A model generated the notes under the pieces. It ran no database searches. It saw only the letters and a list, made by a program, of their open reading frames with translations, and was not told where the DNA came from. DNA of 64,000 nt, from assembly GCF_001624705.1 (NCBI RefSeq), contig NZ_JSEO01000012.1, positions 1 through 64,000 of the forward strand, in the 5' to 3' direction. Below, one piece after another: positions 50,533-61,044 of this stretch (position 1 is its first letter; each line of letters begins with the position of its first letter). Source of the stretch: Marinomonas sp. SBI8L. Lineage in GTDB: Bacteria; Pseudomonadota; Gammaproteobacteria; Pseudomonadales; Marinomonadaceae. Both the position numbers and the translations under genes were made by a program.

Positions 50533-51315
50533 ATGTCTGAAGGTAAGTTCACGATTGGCGTCATGATGATAGTCAAAAATGAAGAAAAGCACTTAAAAGC
50601 ATCATTAGAGTCAATAAGTGGCTGGGTTGATCAAATTGTGATCTTAGATTCTGGCAGCACAGATCATACCTTAAATATAGCGAAAGTTTATACGGATAAA
50701 GTTTATGAAAAACTGGATTGGGAAGGATTTGGAAAGCAAAGACAAGTTGCACAGTCTTATCTAAGTACTGATTGGGTATTAGTGCTTGATGCGGATGAGA
50801 TAGTAACAGAAGAACTAAAATTATCTCTTTTGCAGGCAGCTAGTAACCGCGATCAAAATATATGCTACCAAATAAACCGATATAGCAAAGCTTTTGGTAA
50901 ATATATTCGGTTTTCAGGATGGAGTCCTGATTGGATTGTGCGTTTTTATCCAAGAAATGTTGCTGGTTATAATGATGCGTTGGTACACGAAAAGGTAGTT
51001 ATGGATGCTGGTGTTCGTATAGCTAAGATTTCAAAAGGAAAGCTGCTTCATGATACTTATGATAATCTTCATCACTATATAGCTAAAACCACGGGTTATA
51101 TCAAAGCTTGGTCTGATCAGCGAGAAGGGAGAAAGAAGTCTGGTTTAACGACTGCCTTAGTTCATGCTTGGGGGTGTTTTATTCGTATGTATTTTATAAA
51201 GTTAGGCTTTTTAGATGGAAGACATGGGTTCATTCTTGCTTGGTTAGGCATGCATTCAACTTTTGTTAAATATATAGATCTTTGGTTGAGAGAAAACTCT
51301 AAGAAGGATAAATGA
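50533..51315 (+). CDS. GT2 glycosyltransferase, WaaE/KdtX-like
   Basis: About 260 residues with a GT2 (GT-A) fold: TIGVMMIVKNEEKHLKASLESISGWVDQIVILDSGSTDHT near the N-terminus, DADEIV as the metal site and a C-terminal HDTYDNLHHYIAKTTGYIKAWSDQREGRK block, which matches WaaE/KdtX, the enzyme adding a beta-glucose to heptose I of the LPS core. I choose the ATG at 50533 over GTG at 50518, although neither ribosome site is strong. It overlaps the next gene as ATGA. Confidence 0.83.
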   Translation: MSEGKFTIGVMMIVKNEEKHLKASLESISGWVDQIVILDSGSTDHTLNIAKVYTDKVYEKLDWEGFGKQRQVAQSYLSTDWVLVLDADEIVTEELKLSLLQAASNRDQNICYQINRYSKAFGKYIRFSGWSPDWIVRFYPRNVAGYNDALVHEKVVMDAGVRIAKISKGKLLHDTYDNLHHYIAKTTGYIKAWSDQREGRKKSGLTTALVHAWGCFIRMYFIKLGFLDGRHGFILAWLGMHSTFVKYIDLWLRENSKKDK

Positions 51316-52097
51316 AAGTTACTTTAATAATTACGACTTATAATTGGAAAGAAGCACTCGAGCTAGTTTTAACTAGTGTAAAAAGCCAAACAGCTATGCC
51401 TGATGAAGTTATTGTCGCTGATGATGGTTCTCGTGATGATACTAAAAAATTAGTTGCTGAATTTTCCCGAAATTATCCAACTAAACTTTTGCATAGTTGG
51501 CAAGAAGATAAAGGTTTTAGAGCCGCTAAAAGCAGAAATAAAGCAATTTTCAAGTCTAGTTCAGATTATATCGTCATGATAGATGGTGATATTGTATTGC
51601 ATCCAAATTTCATTAGAAACCATATAGCTGCTGCACAAGAAGGCTACTTTGTGCAAGGTGGGAGGGTTAGCTTAACTAAAGCTAATACGGTTGAACAGTT
51701 TAAAAACTTTAAGCTACCAAATCTATTTTCTAACGGCGTAAAAAATAGAAAAAACACTATCGAAAGTACATTTTTATCTAAACTTTTTACACGTACATGG
51801 AACTCAGATAAATCTACAAGGACCTGTAATTTTGCTGCCTGGAAGTCTGACTTATTTAAGGTGAATGGCTTTAATGAGGGCTTTGAGGGGTGGGGGCGAG
51901 AAGATAGCGAACTTGTAATTAGAATGTTAAACGCCAACTTAAACAGAAAATATTTAAAATTTGCTGCTGTTGGGTATCACCTTCATCATCAAGAAAATGA
52001 ACGAGCAAGCCTAGCTAAAAACGATTTGTTATTAACTGAGACAATCACAAAAAATTTAGTAAGGTGTGACGATGGTTTAGATAAGTATTCAAACTAG
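51312..52097 (+). CDS. GT2 glycosyltransferase with galactosyltransferase-type C-terminal domain
   Basis: The 261-residue GT-A enzyme has ITTYNWKEALELVLTSV (residues 7-23), VADDGSRDDT near 34-43, the metal-binding DGD (MIDGDIVLHPNF near 91-102) and a C-terminal GFNEGFEGWGREDSELVIRML block, typical of the glycosyltransferase-7C extension that closes the active site. It likely adds a sugar to the outer or inner core. ATG overlaps the upstream GT2 stop, so translation is coupled. Acceptor unknown. Confidence 0.83.
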   Translation: MKVTLIITTYNWKEALELVLTSVKSQTAMPDEVIVADDGSRDDTKKLVAEFSRNYPTKLLHSWQEDKGFRAAKSRNKAIFKSSSDYIVMIDGDIVLHPNFIRNHIAAAQEGYFVQGGRVSLTKANTVEQFKNFKLPNLFSNGVKNRKNTIESTFLSKLFTRTWNSDKSTRTCNFAAWKSDLFKVNGFNEGFEGWGREDSELVIRMLNANLNRKYLKFAAVGYHLHHQENERASLAKNDLLLTETITKNLVRCDDGLDKYSN

Positions 52098-52136
52098 AAA
52101 CTAGGTTTTAGCTTGAATACTCTTTTAATAATTGAA

Positions 52137-53204
52137 CTATTTGTTTATAACTTCAATTAAGTCATCGCAATGTTTGCTAACATTTTTAACTTTTGGCATA
52201 AGCTTACTTGGGTCGTTTAATATGATTTCTTTATTATCATGCAGGGTTAGAAACCTATCCAATGTCTCAGCCAAACTTAATGCATTTAGTTTAAACTTTA
52301 AACATGCATTTGATTCAATGACTTCAGTTGCACCAACTGCATCAGAAAGAATAACAGGTGTTCCGCATAAAATTGATTCTGGGCCTACTAAACCAAAGGG
52401 CTCGTATAAAGACGCTAAAATAGCTGCATCGCTGGCAGCATACAGCGAGTCCATATCTTTTCTAAAGCCTAGGTTTATAACTTTAGGGTGGTCAACTGGC
52501 TTTTTACTTGCTATCGCTAAAATAAATCTGGGGTCAGACTGATTCAATGCTTCAAGTATAATGTCTAAACCTTTTCTATGATGATTGTTGGAAGGAAAAA
52601 CAAGTAAAACTTGTTTCTCATTGACGCCTAATTCCTTTCTTATTCTTTCTCTTTGATTTTTAGCTTCTAATGAGAAGTTTTCAAAATCAATAGGTGGATA
52701 AATAACTTTTAGTTTATTGTCATTAATGTCGTAATGATTGCTGACTTCTTGTCCAACAAGTTTGGAATGAGCGACAATAACTTTAGCATTCTCAAAAAAG
52801 GTTTGCTCTCTCTTGTTTGTTAGTTTATCAAAAATGCTTAATTTGTTTTTTTTGATTGCTAAATTATGACCTATGTGTGTGCCGCCGACTATTGCAATAT
52901 CTACTGTAGTTGGTGTTCTTGTGCAGCTTATGGTTGGCCAAGACGTTATAGTTTTATTCGTTGATCTATAGTCAAATAAAAGCTTATTAAGTTTTGATAT
53001 AGGAGATAGATCTTTAATTTGAATGACTTCAACATTTCTATTAAAAACTAAAGAATTATCTAGCTTTCGAGTAATAACTCTAACCTTCATTCCTTTTGCA
53101 GAAAAACCATTAATCAGGTCTAGTACATAACGTTCCATTCCGCCTGCGTGTTTGACGGTATGGTAAATAATATTTATACCTTCAAACCTTTTGTTCTGAT
53201 CCAT
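52137..53204 (-). CDS. GT4 (GT-B) glycosyltransferase
   Basis: The 355-residue retaining glycosyltransferase has the HTVKHAGGMERYVLDL loop near residues 15-30, VLLVFPSNNHHRKGLDIILEAL near 190-211, and the EPFGLVGPESILCGTPVILSD nucleotide-sugar block near 268-288. It is convergent with the ugd/GT operon and head-to-tail with waaF, 25 bases apart, with a strong GGAG site. The layout suggests a core heptose or hexose transferase. Not close enough to WaaG for me to name it. Confidence 0.82.
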   Translation of the reverse strand: MDQNKRFEGINIIYHTVKHAGGMERYVLDLINGFSAKGMKVRVITRKLDNSLVFNRNVEVIQIKDLSPISKLNKLLFDYRSTNKTITSWPTISCTRTPTTVDIAIVGGTHIGHNLAIKKNKLSIFDKLTNKREQTFFENAKVIVAHSKLVGQEVSNHYDINDNKLKVIYPPIDFENFSLEAKNQRERIRKELGVNEKQVLLVFPSNNHHRKGLDIILEALNQSDPRFILAIASKKPVDHPKVINLGFRKDMDSLYAASDAAILASLYEPFGLVGPESILCGTPVILSDAVGATEVIESNACLKFKLNALSLAETLDRFLTLHDNKEIILNDPSKLMPKVKNVSKHCDDLIEVINK

Positions 53205-53229
53205 CGATTTCTCCGATTACTAGGTATTT

Positions 53230-54240
53230 TTATAAATTAATATTAGATATAACTTGCTTTGGTTTTAAATTGTTTTGACAGTTTGTATGCCCTAAAGGGC
53301 ATTGGCGCTTAAAGCAAGGTGAGCAGTCTAAATGCAGGTTATGAATGGTCTTTTTATCTGTGAGTGGTGGTGTATAAAGTTCACTGGTAGAACCATAAAT
53401 ACCATGGACATAAGTGCCAACGGCAGCGGCTACATGCATTAAACCGGAATCGTTACTGATTGCAAACTCAGCTTTGGCTAATAGGTCGATTGCATCAACA
53501 AGCTTAGTCTCACCACACAAGTTGAAAGCATATTCGCCTAATCCATCAATAATGTCATTGCCATCTTCCTTATCCTTAGGTCCACCAAGAACCCAAATTT
53601 GATAGCCCTCTTTTATAAAGTGCTTTGCAGTTTCATTAAAATGGGGGATAGGCCATTGCTTTGACGGGCCAAACTCTGCACCAGCCATAAGGCAGATAGC
53701 AGGCCTTTTCGGATGCAACTTAAGATCTTGAAATAGCTTTTCTTGGTTTTTCTCGTCAACTTTAAGCTCTGGGTTGGGTATGTTTTTAGGAGTAGGGGGG
53801 TAAGCTTCAAGTTTTTCCAGCCCAAGAGAAGTAAAGCGTTTGACTGTTTGGTCTAAGCTAGCTTTATCAAGCTTTCTTCTTTCATTTAGAAGGAAGTATC
53901 TTTGCTCTCCATGAAAGCCAACTCGTTTTGGAATGTTAGCAAAAAAAGGAACTAAAGCAGATTTCCAAGATCTAGGAAGAACGATGGCTTGATCGTACTT
54001 TTCACTACGTAAAGAGCTCCCTAGTTTTTTTCGTGTACTAATTCCCCATTCACCATGGCTAGTGGGTAAAGTGATAGCGTTTCTTACATCTGGCATACGT
54101 GCCAAGATGGGGGCAGACCACGCTGGACCTATCACATCAATAATGGCATCAGGATGGTTTTGTTTGATTTGGCGAAAAAGACTATTCGCCATAACCATAT
54201 CGCCGACCCAAGAAGGGCCGACTATTAAAAATTTAGCCAT
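53230..54240 (-). CDS. waaF: ADP-heptose:LPS heptosyltransferase II (WaaF)
   Basis: About 336 residues, GT9 family, adding the second heptose to Kdo2-heptosyl lipid A at the inner membrane. [23 protein letters not shown] at the start, [40 protein letters not shown] and [18 protein letters not shown] are the WaaF blocks. Start is ATG 54238-54240 (MAKFLI), with an in-frame ATG two codons earlier at 54246. It overlaps hldD by 8 bases. Confidence 0.93.
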   Translation of the reverse strand: MAKFLIVGPSWVGDMVMANSLFRQIKQNHPDAIIDVIGPAWSAPILARMPDVRNAITLPTSHGEWGISTRKKLGSSLRSEKYDQAIVLPRSWKSALVPFFANIPKRVGFHGEQRYFLLNERRKLDKASLDQTVKRFTSLGLEKLEAYPPTPKNIPNPELKVDEKNQEKLFQDLKLHPKRPAICLMAGAEFGPSKQWPIPHFNETAKHFIKEGYQIWVLGGPKDKEDGNDIIDGLGEYAFNLCGETKLVDAIDLLAKAEFAISNDSGLMHVAAAVGTYVHGIYGSTSELYTPPLTDKKTIHNLHLDCSPCFKRQCPLGHTNCQNNLKPKQVISNINL

Positions 54241-55180
54241 TAGCATCTAGCCATGTCATATAATCTTTTACACCTGTTGCCAGATCCCTAAAATCACCTT
54301 GATAACCCGCTTCTCTTAGTTTGCTAATATCTGCTTGAGTGAAGCTTTGATAAGCACCTTTTAGGTGATCTGGGAAATTTATATACTCAATTTCACCTTT
54401 TTCATAGTGAGAAATAACAGTTGTCGCTATGGTTTTAAAAGGCTCTGCTTGGCCAGTACCTAAGTTGTAAATGCCTGAAGCTTGAGGATTATCTAGGAAC
54501 CATAGTTTCGTTTTTACCAAGTCTTCAACATAGATGAAATCGCGGCTTTGTCCGCCAGCTTCATAACCATCGTAAGCACCAAAAAGTTTCGGGTTTTCGC
54601 CTGAAAGCACTTGATTACGTAAGTGGAATGCAACACTTGCCATACTGCCTTTGTGCTGTTCTCTTGGGCCGTAAACATTAAAGTATCTAAAGCCTACAAT
54701 TTGAGATTCTGCATTAGGTAAAATATTGCGAATATATTGATCGAACTGAAACTTAGAAAAAGCATACATATTTAATGGTTTTTCATGGCTTCTTTCTTCT
54801 TTGAAAATAGGACCGGCGCCATAAACTGATGCAGAAGAGGCGTAAGAGAATGGGACTTTATGCTCAAGGCAGTAATCAAGAACTGCTTTTGAATATTGAT
54901 AGTTAACATCCATGACGTATTTGCCATTCCACTCTGTTGTTGCAGAGCAAGCACCTTCATGGAAAATAGCATCGACTTTTATAGATAGCGTTTTGTTTTT
55001 TAAGGCATCTAAGAAGTCATACATATCCATGTAATCAGCAATATTTAGATCTGCTAAGTTAATACATTTCTTGCCGTCTGTAAGGTCATCTACCAGTAAA
55101 ATATCGCTAATACCGCGATCATTTAGGGCTTTAATAATGTTGCTGCCGATAAAACCGGCGCCGCCTGTTACTATATACAT
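54233..55180 (-). CDS. hldD: ADP-L-glycero-D-manno-heptose 6-epimerase (HldD)
   Basis: The 315-residue extended SDR epimerises ADP-D-glycero to ADP-L-glycero-manno-heptose. It has the NAD(P) motif GGAGFIGSN at 6-14, Ser116, and the YxxxK pair Tyr139/Lys143. [13 protein letters not shown] and the C-terminal [16 protein letters not shown] are HldD-specific. It supplies WaaF and WaaC with donor. It follows the AGE-family gene and precedes waaF in one transcript. Confidence 0.95.
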   Translation of the reverse strand: MYIVTGGAGFIGSNIIKALNDRGISDILLVDDLTDGKKCINLADLNIADYMDMYDFLDALKNKTLSIKVDAIFHEGACSATTEWNGKYVMDVNYQYSKAVLDYCLEHKVPFSYASSASVYGAGPIFKEERSHEKPLNMYAFSKFQFDQYIRNILPNAESQIVGFRYFNVYGPREQHKGSMASVAFHLRNQVLSGENPKLFGAYDGYEAGGQSRDFIYVEDLVKTKLWFLDNPQASGIYNLGTGQAEPFKTIATTVISHYEKGEIEYINFPDHLKGAYQSFTQADISKLREAGYQGDFRDLATGVKDYMTWLDANG

Positions 55181-55199
55181 ATTCTTTATCCTATTCCCT

Positions 55200-56363
55200 C
55201 TATGGGTTTCTTTGCATCCAGTTTATCACTTCGGTAAGCCCTAGAAAAATGTGATAACTGGTTGTTCCTGATAAATTAGCGTCTATTGGATTATTTTCAC
55301 CATCTAGGTATTCATTCCAACGACCGTCCACTTTTAGATAATGGTTGAAGGTGAAGTTCAGCCCAGTATGAATTGTTTGTGCTTGATCTTGATTTGACTC
55401 AACTTGCACGCAGGCCGCTTTTAAAAACTCAGTGATAGGCCAAATGCGTTTTGATGTGTCTAATGGCTTACCTGTTTTTGCATCTATTTGATTATAAATG
55501 CCACCTTTAGGATCAAAGCCATATTGACAGGCCTTCTCCCATAGATTAGTTGCCATGGTGAGATAAGATTTTTTAGGGTGTATCTTATAGGCTTGATGTA
55601 ATAACCAAACCCACTCAAAATGATGGCCAGGTTCAGTAATCTGGCCATCGTTTTTGTCTGCTTGCCAATCTAACTCAAAAAATTCTAGCAAACTTCTGCT
55701 TTTTTCATCATAGAAATGCGCTTCAGCCAACTCTAACAGAGAGATAATTTGTGTTCTATAGCAAGCTTCTTGTGTTGCATTAAACGCAGCAATATAACCC
55801 TCTAATAAATGCATATGAGGGTTTTGACGTCTTTGTTGTGTTTTATCAATAGGGTAGCTCTCATAAAAACCACCACTCTCTGCACTCATATGTTGAATGA
55901 GAAAGTCGTCGGTTTTCTTCATGAGTTCTAACGCTGATTTATCTTTTGTCGCATTAAAATAAAAACTAAAAGAGAGTAATACAAAGGCTAATGCGTAGGC
56001 ATCGCTTGTATTATCAAGAGGGATAAGCTTGTCGTTTAGAGAAAATCGCCAGCGTTCAATTCCATTTTCATTAAATAAATAGTTGTTAACGATAAACTTA
56101 TATAAAGGCTTAATAAGAGTAAGCCACTCAGGGTCTTTTGTTTCTAAATAGGCGTGTGAGAATGTGTAGAGTTGTCTGCATTGACTAAGCAGTCGAACAC
56201 GGCCCATCGGTTTTAATTGCCAGTTTTGATCGAGGCACTCTGCACTCATGCCGTTGGCTTTATTGATGCCTTTTAGTGACCACTTCGTAAGTAGATTTTC
56301 ATATAAATATGAGTGGCAAGGTGTAAGGAAATCTCGCTTACATTCTGGAATTGTGACTGTCAT
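55200..56363 (-). CDS. N-acylglucosamine 2-epimerase (AGE)-family protein
   Basis: About 387 residues forming an (alpha/alpha)6 barrel of the AGE/mannose isomerase group: [23 protein letters not shown] near residues 52-74, [34 protein letters not shown] and [15 protein letters not shown] carry the catalytic His/Glu set. It would interconvert aldose and ketose or epimerise C2. I choose the ATG at 56361-56363, since the longer frame runs into hldE promoter space. Placed between hldE and hldD, it may act on mannose-type sugars feeding heptose; that is inference. Confidence 0.75.
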   Translation of the reverse strand: MTVTIPECKRDFLTPCHSYLYENLLTKWSLKGINKANGMSAECLDQNWQLKPMGRVRLLSQCRQLYTFSHAYLETKDPEWLTLIKPLYKFIVNNYLFNENGIERWRFSLNDKLIPLDNTSDAYALAFVLLSFSFYFNATKDKSALELMKKTDDFLIQHMSAESGGFYESYPIDKTQQRRQNPHMHLLEGYIAAFNATQEACYRTQIISLLELAEAHFYDEKSRSLLEFFELDWQADKNDGQITEPGHHFEWVWLLHQAYKIHPKKSYLTMATNLWEKACQYGFDPKGGIYNQIDAKTGKPLDTSKRIWPITEFLKAACVQVESNQDQAQTIHTGLNFTFNHYLKVDGRWNEYLDGENNPIDANLSGTTSYHIFLGLTEVINWMQRNP

Positions 56364-56455
56364 TGTGGAATAAAACCTTATCTTTGTGACGATATCCAAC
56401 TTGGGTGTTTCATATGATAAGATGGGCGTCCCAAAAAATCGATTATTATTACGCC

Positions 56456-57883
56456 ATGGACTCTTCATATTTAAATTTTCAAGATAAACATATTCTAGTT
56501 GTTGGTGATGTCATGCTAGATAGATACTGGCATGGTGGCACTTCTCGAATTTCACCTGAGGCACCTGTTCAGGTTGTTAAGGTATCTCAAAATGAAGATA
56601 GGCCAGGAGGCGCTGCTAATGTTGCGCTAGGCCTTGCTCAATTAGGTATGACAGTAACCCTAATTGGTATCGTCGGAGATGATGAAAATGCAGATGCATT
56701 GGAGGCTTGTTTAAATAATGCGGGAGTGAATTGCCATTTCGTCCGTACTGCAAGTGCTCCCACCATAACTAAACTACGTCTAATGAGTCGTCATCAACAA
56801 TTAATTCGTATGGACTTTGAAGAAAGCTTTGCTGCTGAAGAGTTGCAGCAAGCTTTAGCTAGTGTAGTAAAAGAGCAAATATTAAATAAAGATGCGGTTA
56901 TTTTTTCTGATTATGCTAAAGGCACATTAGCGGGTGTACCAGAGCTTATTCGTATCGCTAATCAAGCGAGTGTTCCTTCTTTTGTTGACCCTAAAGGCAA
57001 AGATTTTTCAATTTACCAAGGTGCAACCTTGGTAAAACCTAACTTATTAGAGTTTGAAATCATTGTTGGGGCATGTGAATCAAATGATGAGGTATTAGAG
57101 CGTGGTGAAGCTTTAAGGCTGAAATATGGTTGGAAAGCTTTATTGGTTACTCGTGGTGAGGATGGGTTGGTGCTATTTGAAGAAGGGCAGCCGGCTTTCT
57201 CCTTAGCGACTGCAGCAAAAGAAGTATTTGATGTGACCGGCGCTGGCGATACTGTTGTCTCTGTTTTAACTGCGGTTTTTGTAACTAGTAAGCGTTTAAC
57301 TGATGCAGTTGAGTATGCAAACCAAGCGGCGGCTTATGTTATCAGTAAGTTAGGCACAGCTTCTATTACATCAAAACAACTTGATGCCATTATGTTTGCC
57401 AGAACAAGAACCACAAATTTTGGTGTACTCGCTCCTTCAGAGTTATTAGAACAAATTCAGCTTGCTCAAATGAACGGAGAAAAAATTGTTTTCACTAATG
57501 GCTGTTTCGATATTCTACATCCAGGTCATGTGACCTATATGAAACAAGCTAAAGCTTTGGGCGACAGGCTTATTGTTGCAGTGAATACGGATGCTTCTGT
57601 TAAACGCCTAAAAGGTGATAAACGTCCTATTAATTCTTTAGAGCATAGAATGGCTGTATTAGAAGGAATAGGTGCGATTGATTGGGTGACCAGCTTTGAT
57701 GAAGATACGCCAAAGGAAATTATTGAAGCTTTATCGCCTGATGTTTTGGTAAAAGGCGGTGACTATAGTATTGAAACCATAGTAGGTGCTGAGCATGTCC
57801 TTAGCCAAGGTGGCGAAGTAAAGGTATTAACCTTTGTTGACGGATATTCAACTACATCAATCATTGAAAAAGCGAATTTATAG
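56456..57883 (+). CDS. hldE: Bifunctional D-glycero-beta-D-manno-heptose-7-phosphate kinase/1-phosphate adenylyltransferase (HldE)
   Basis: A 475-residue fused enzyme of ADP-heptose synthesis. Residues about 1-315 form a ribokinase-like kinase (RPGGAANVALGL at 49-60; catalytic GAGD at 262-265). Residues about 340-475 form a nucleotidyltransferase with VFTNGCFDILHPGH (HxGH at 355-358) and the VKGGDY block. The start is the ATG at 56456 (MDSSYLN), as longer frames give no homologous sequence. Divergent from the AGE gene; first of three genes with msbA and waaA. Confidence 0.95.
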   Translation: MDSSYLNFQDKHILVVGDVMLDRYWHGGTSRISPEAPVQVVKVSQNEDRPGGAANVALGLAQLGMTVTLIGIVGDDENADALEACLNNAGVNCHFVRTASAPTITKLRLMSRHQQLIRMDFEESFAAEELQQALASVVKEQILNKDAVIFSDYAKGTLAGVPELIRIANQASVPSFVDPKGKDFSIYQGATLVKPNLLEFEIIVGACESNDEVLERGEALRLKYGWKALLVTRGEDGLVLFEEGQPAFSLATAAKEVFDVTGAGDTVVSVLTAVFVTSKRLTDAVEYANQAAAYVISKLGTASITSKQLDAIMFARTRTTNFGVLAPSELLEQIQLAQMNGEKIVFTNGCFDILHPGHVTYMKQAKALGDRLIVAVNTDASVKRLKGDKRPINSLEHRMAVLEGIGAIDWVTSFDEDTPKEIIEALSPDVLVKGGDYSIETIVGAEHVLSQGGEVKVLTFVDGYSTTSIIEKANL

Positions 57884-57939
57884 AGACTTTAATAAAAGTC
57901 AGCTGAAGCTCTCTCGCAACATATAACGGAAGAATTTAA

Positions 57940-59727
57940 TTGGAAACTAAAGTTAGTAAACCCGTATCGGATGTGAGTATTTACTTACGTTTGCTTAATT
58001 ATACGAAAAGCTCGTGGCCTTATTTTGTATTAAGTTTTTTTGGGTATCTGTTATATGGTGCGATGGAGCCTACGTTAGCTTATTTACTACAGTTAATTGT
58101 TGATACCTTAGGTAATCCAGAAGCAGAAGGCGCTAGAACGAATTTAGCTGACGATAGGCTATTTCTTCCTTTATTTATTCTGGGGATTTTCATTATTCGA
58201 GGAACAGGAACCTTCTTTGGTAGCTACTTTATGGCTGTTATCGGGACCAAGCTCGTTTTTGATCTTAGAGTTGATATGTTTAATAAGCTAAGTGACTTGC
58301 CATCAAGCTATTTTCATGGTGAATCAAGTGGTCGAATTTTATCAAAACTCACCTTTAATACAGAGCAGGTAATTGGTTCTGTGACTCAGGCATTGAGGGT
58401 GATCTTAAGAGAGGGTTTAACTGTTATTGGCTTGTTTGGTTTTATGTTATATACCAACTGGCGTTTGTCTCTCTTTTTTATTCTGATTATCCCCTTTATT
58501 GCGGTTATTGTGAGTTATGCTTCTAAGCGTTTTCGTAAGCTGAGTAAGCGTATTCAAAATGCGATGGGGGGAATTACTGATGTAGCCTCGGAAGCGATTA
58601 AAGGTCAGGAGGTTGTTAAGATATTTGGTGGTAAAGAGTATGAAAAAGAACGATTTTATCATGCGGCCTACCATAACAAGCGCTCTCAGCTCAAAATGGA
58701 GCTAACCAAGTCTTTAAACGTGCCTATTGTTCAGTTCATTGTGGCTACAGCTCTGGCTATGATTATCTGGTTGGCACTTGCTCCTGAAATCAGTGAAAAC
58801 ATGACCGCAGGCCACTTTGTTGCCTTTATTGGTGCGGCAGGAATGTTGAGTAAACCCCTTCGCCAGCTGACCGAAATTAATTCTATTTTGCAAAAAGGTT
58901 TAGCAGCAGCGCAAAGTATTTTTGAATTCTTAGATGAAGAAAGTGAAAAAGATACGGGGAAAACCAAAGTCGACACGCTAAAAGGTAAACTTGAACTTAA
59001 GCAGGTTAGCTTTGTTTACCCTAATACAGATAAAAAGATATTAAATAAAATTGATTTAACTTTGCCTGCCGGTAAAACCTTAGCCTTAGTTGGTCGCTCT
59101 GGCGGTGGTAAGTCTACTGTGGCTAACTTGGTCCCTAGATTTTATGACATTAATGATGGTGAGCTGTTAGTTGACGGTATTAATGTTAAAGAGTACGCCC
59201 TAAACGACTTGCGCCGAAATGTGGCTTTAGTTAATCAAAAAATAGTACTTTTCAATGCAAGTGTTCGTGAAAATATTGCTTATGGTCACCTGGCTGATGC
59301 TTCTGATGAAGATATTATCGCCGCTGCCAAAGCGGCTAATGCTTGGGACTTTATTGAAAAATTAGAGCATGGTTTAGATACCCAGGTCGGGGAAGACGGT
59401 ACACTTTTCTCTGGTGGTCAACGGCAGCGAATTGCAATTGCACGAGCTATTTTAAAAGATGCCTCCATCTTAATTTTGGATGAAGCAACCTCAGCGTTAG
59501 ATTCAGAATCTGAACGAGCAATTCAGCAAGCATTAAACTCATTGATGAAAAATAGAACGACAATAGCGATTGCTCATCGATTATCAACGATAGAGAAGGC
59601 AGATATTATTGCTGTAATTGATCAAGGGCAAATTATAGAGCAGGGAAGTCATGATGAACTGTTAGCAAAAGGTGGCGCTTATGCCAAGCTTCATGGTCAG
59701 CAGTTTAATGAGGAAGAAAGCCACTAA
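57940..59727 (+). CDS. msbA: Lipid A export ABC transporter MsbA
   Basis: The 595-residue half-transporter has six N-terminal transmembrane segments (residues about 20-320), then an ATPase with Walker A ALVGRSGGGKST, signature FSGGQRQRIAIARA, Walker B LILDEATSALD and the AHRLSTIEKAD H-loop. It flips lipid A-core across the inner membrane. The start is TTG at 57940, supported by GGAAGA; no usable ATG is nearby. Its stop overlaps the waaA start (TAATG), so the two are coupled. Confidence 0.95.
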   Translation: METKVSKPVSDVSIYLRLLNYTKSSWPYFVLSFFGYLLYGAMEPTLAYLLQLIVDTLGNPEAEGARTNLADDRLFLPLFILGIFIIRGTGTFFGSYFMAVIGTKLVFDLRVDMFNKLSDLPSSYFHGESSGRILSKLTFNTEQVIGSVTQALRVILREGLTVIGLFGFMLYTNWRLSLFFILIIPFIAVIVSYASKRFRKLSKRIQNAMGGITDVASEAIKGQEVVKIFGGKEYEKERFYHAAYHNKRSQLKMELTKSLNVPIVQFIVATALAMIIWLALAPEISENMTAGHFVAFIGAAGMLSKPLRQLTEINSILQKGLAAAQSIFEFLDEESEKDTGKTKVDTLKGKLELKQVSFVYPNTDKKILNKIDLTLPAGKTLALVGRSGGGKSTVANLVPRFYDINDGELLVDGINVKEYALNDLRRNVALVNQKIVLFNASVRENIAYGHLADASDEDIIAAAKAANAWDFIEKLEHGLDTQVGEDGTLFSGGQRQRIAIARAILKDASILILDEATSALDSESERAIQQALNSLMKNRTTIAIAHRLSTIEKADIIAVIDQGQIIEQGSHDELLAKGGAYAKLHGQQFNEEESH

Positions 59728-60959
59728 TGTTGGTGTATCGAATTTTAATGGGGTTGATTAGCCCTTTTATTCTGATGAAACTTTTTAAATTAGGGAAGGG
59801 TTACCCTGATTATTCTATTAGAAAGGTATTAGGCTTTAACAGAGAGGCTGTAAAGGCTGATGTTTGGATTCACTGTGCCTCTGTGGGTGAGGTGTTAGCG
59901 GCAAGGCCTTTAATTCAATCATGGCAAAACAGAAACCCTGATAAAAAAATACTTATTACAACTATGACGCCAACCGGTGCCGAACAAGTTACTAAAAGCT
60001 TTGGTGAATCTGTTGTTCATAGATATATTCCCGTTGACTGGTGCAGCTCGGTAAAACGATTTTTAAAAATGGTCGATTGCCCAAAGCTGCTTATTATAGA
60101 AACTGAGTTGTGGCCTAATTTGCTTTCTCAGGTGAAAAAAAAGGGAATGTCGCTCCACATTGTTAATGCGAGACTAAGTGAAAGGTCCTTTAAAAAGTAT
60201 GCTAAGTTTTCAGATTTTTCACGAAAGTTGATGGCTTTGCCTGATAGTTTTTGTGCGCATGCAGACGCTGATGCAAAACGCTTTAAGGCACTAGGTGCAT
60301 CGCAAGTGCTAGTAACAGGCAATATCAAGTTTGATCTAAAGGTTAATCCTCAAGTTATAAAGGATAATTGGCAGCAGTACTTTGCTAATAACGAATTTGT
60401 ATGGATTGCTGCTAGTACTCATGAAGGTGAAGATGTGCCTTTGCTTGAAGAGCATCAAATTTTAAAGGCTCAGCATCCAAGTGCAGTGCTTATTATTGTA
60501 CCAAGACACCCTCAAAGGTTTGAACAGGTTTTCCAGCAAGCTTGTGCTAAATTTGAAAATGTCGGGTTACGCTCTGAAACCCCATTTGAAGAATGGCATA
60601 ACCTTGATGTGCTTGTGGGAGATAGCATGGGGGAGATGATGCATTACTTCCAGGCGTCCGACCTTGCTTTTGTTGGAGGTAGCCTGATTGAGAGAGGGGG
60701 GCATAACCCTATAGAGCCCGCTCTTTTGTTTAAGCCTGTATTGGTGGGAGATCACACTTTTAACTTTAAAGACATTACTGAAAGTTTAGTCTTGTCTGGT
60801 GGTGGTTTGCGTTGCAAGAATAGTGAGTTAGTCGGAAGCCTATTACTCGCTTTTGCGAAAGATAAAGCTTTAGTTGCAGAAACGGGTATAGCAGCTTATG
60901 AGTATGCATTGAATAATCAAGGAGCGGTTGAAAGAGTGTTGGATGCAACTGACTCTTAA
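59727..60959 (+). CDS. waaA: 3-deoxy-D-manno-octulosonic-acid transferase (WaaA/KdtA)
   Basis: The 410-residue membrane-associated GT30 enzyme adds Kdo to lipid A precursor. It has an N-terminal anchor, VWIHCASVGEVLAARPL near residues 46-62, LLIIETELWPNLLSQVKKKG, and C-terminal DLAFVGGSLIERGGHNPIEPALLFKPVLVG. Start overlaps the msbA stop. Gene order hldE-msbA-waaA and divergent hldD-waaF place the main inner-core steps together. Confidence 0.94.
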   Translation: MLVYRILMGLISPFILMKLFKLGKGYPDYSIRKVLGFNREAVKADVWIHCASVGEVLAARPLIQSWQNRNPDKKILITTMTPTGAEQVTKSFGESVVHRYIPVDWCSSVKRFLKMVDCPKLLIIETELWPNLLSQVKKKGMSLHIVNARLSERSFKKYAKFSDFSRKLMALPDSFCAHADADAKRFKALGASQVLVTGNIKFDLKVNPQVIKDNWQQYFANNEFVWIAASTHEGEDVPLLEEHQILKAQHPSAVLIIVPRHPQRFEQVFQQACAKFENVGLRSETPFEEWHNLDVLVGDSMGEMMHYFQASDLAFVGGSLIERGGHNPIEPALLFKPVLVGDHTFNFKDITESLVLSGGGLRCKNSELVGSLLLAFAKDKALVAETGIAAYEYALNNQGAVERVLDATDS

Positions 60960-60997
60960 TCTAATCGTATTTCCCTAGTGTGCTTTTATCGGTTATG

Positions 60998-61023
60998 AAG
61001 AGAGGCTTTAATTTGCCTCTCTT
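60998..61023. terminator. Hairpin after waaA
   Basis: AAGAGAGGC (60998-61006) pairs with GCCTCTCTT (61015-61023), with only a broken T-run. Likely terminates waaA and the convergent HAD gene. Confidence 0.6.
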
Positions 61024-61044
61024 ACTGGTTTTCTTTCTTATTTT

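Noticed and set aside
52132-52542. 136-codon open frame on the plus strand
   Set aside because: Lies wholly antisense to the well-supported GT4 gene and has no recognisable features.
53230-54250. Plus-strand open frames inside waaF
   Set aside because: They lie antisense to a clear heptosyltransferase gene.
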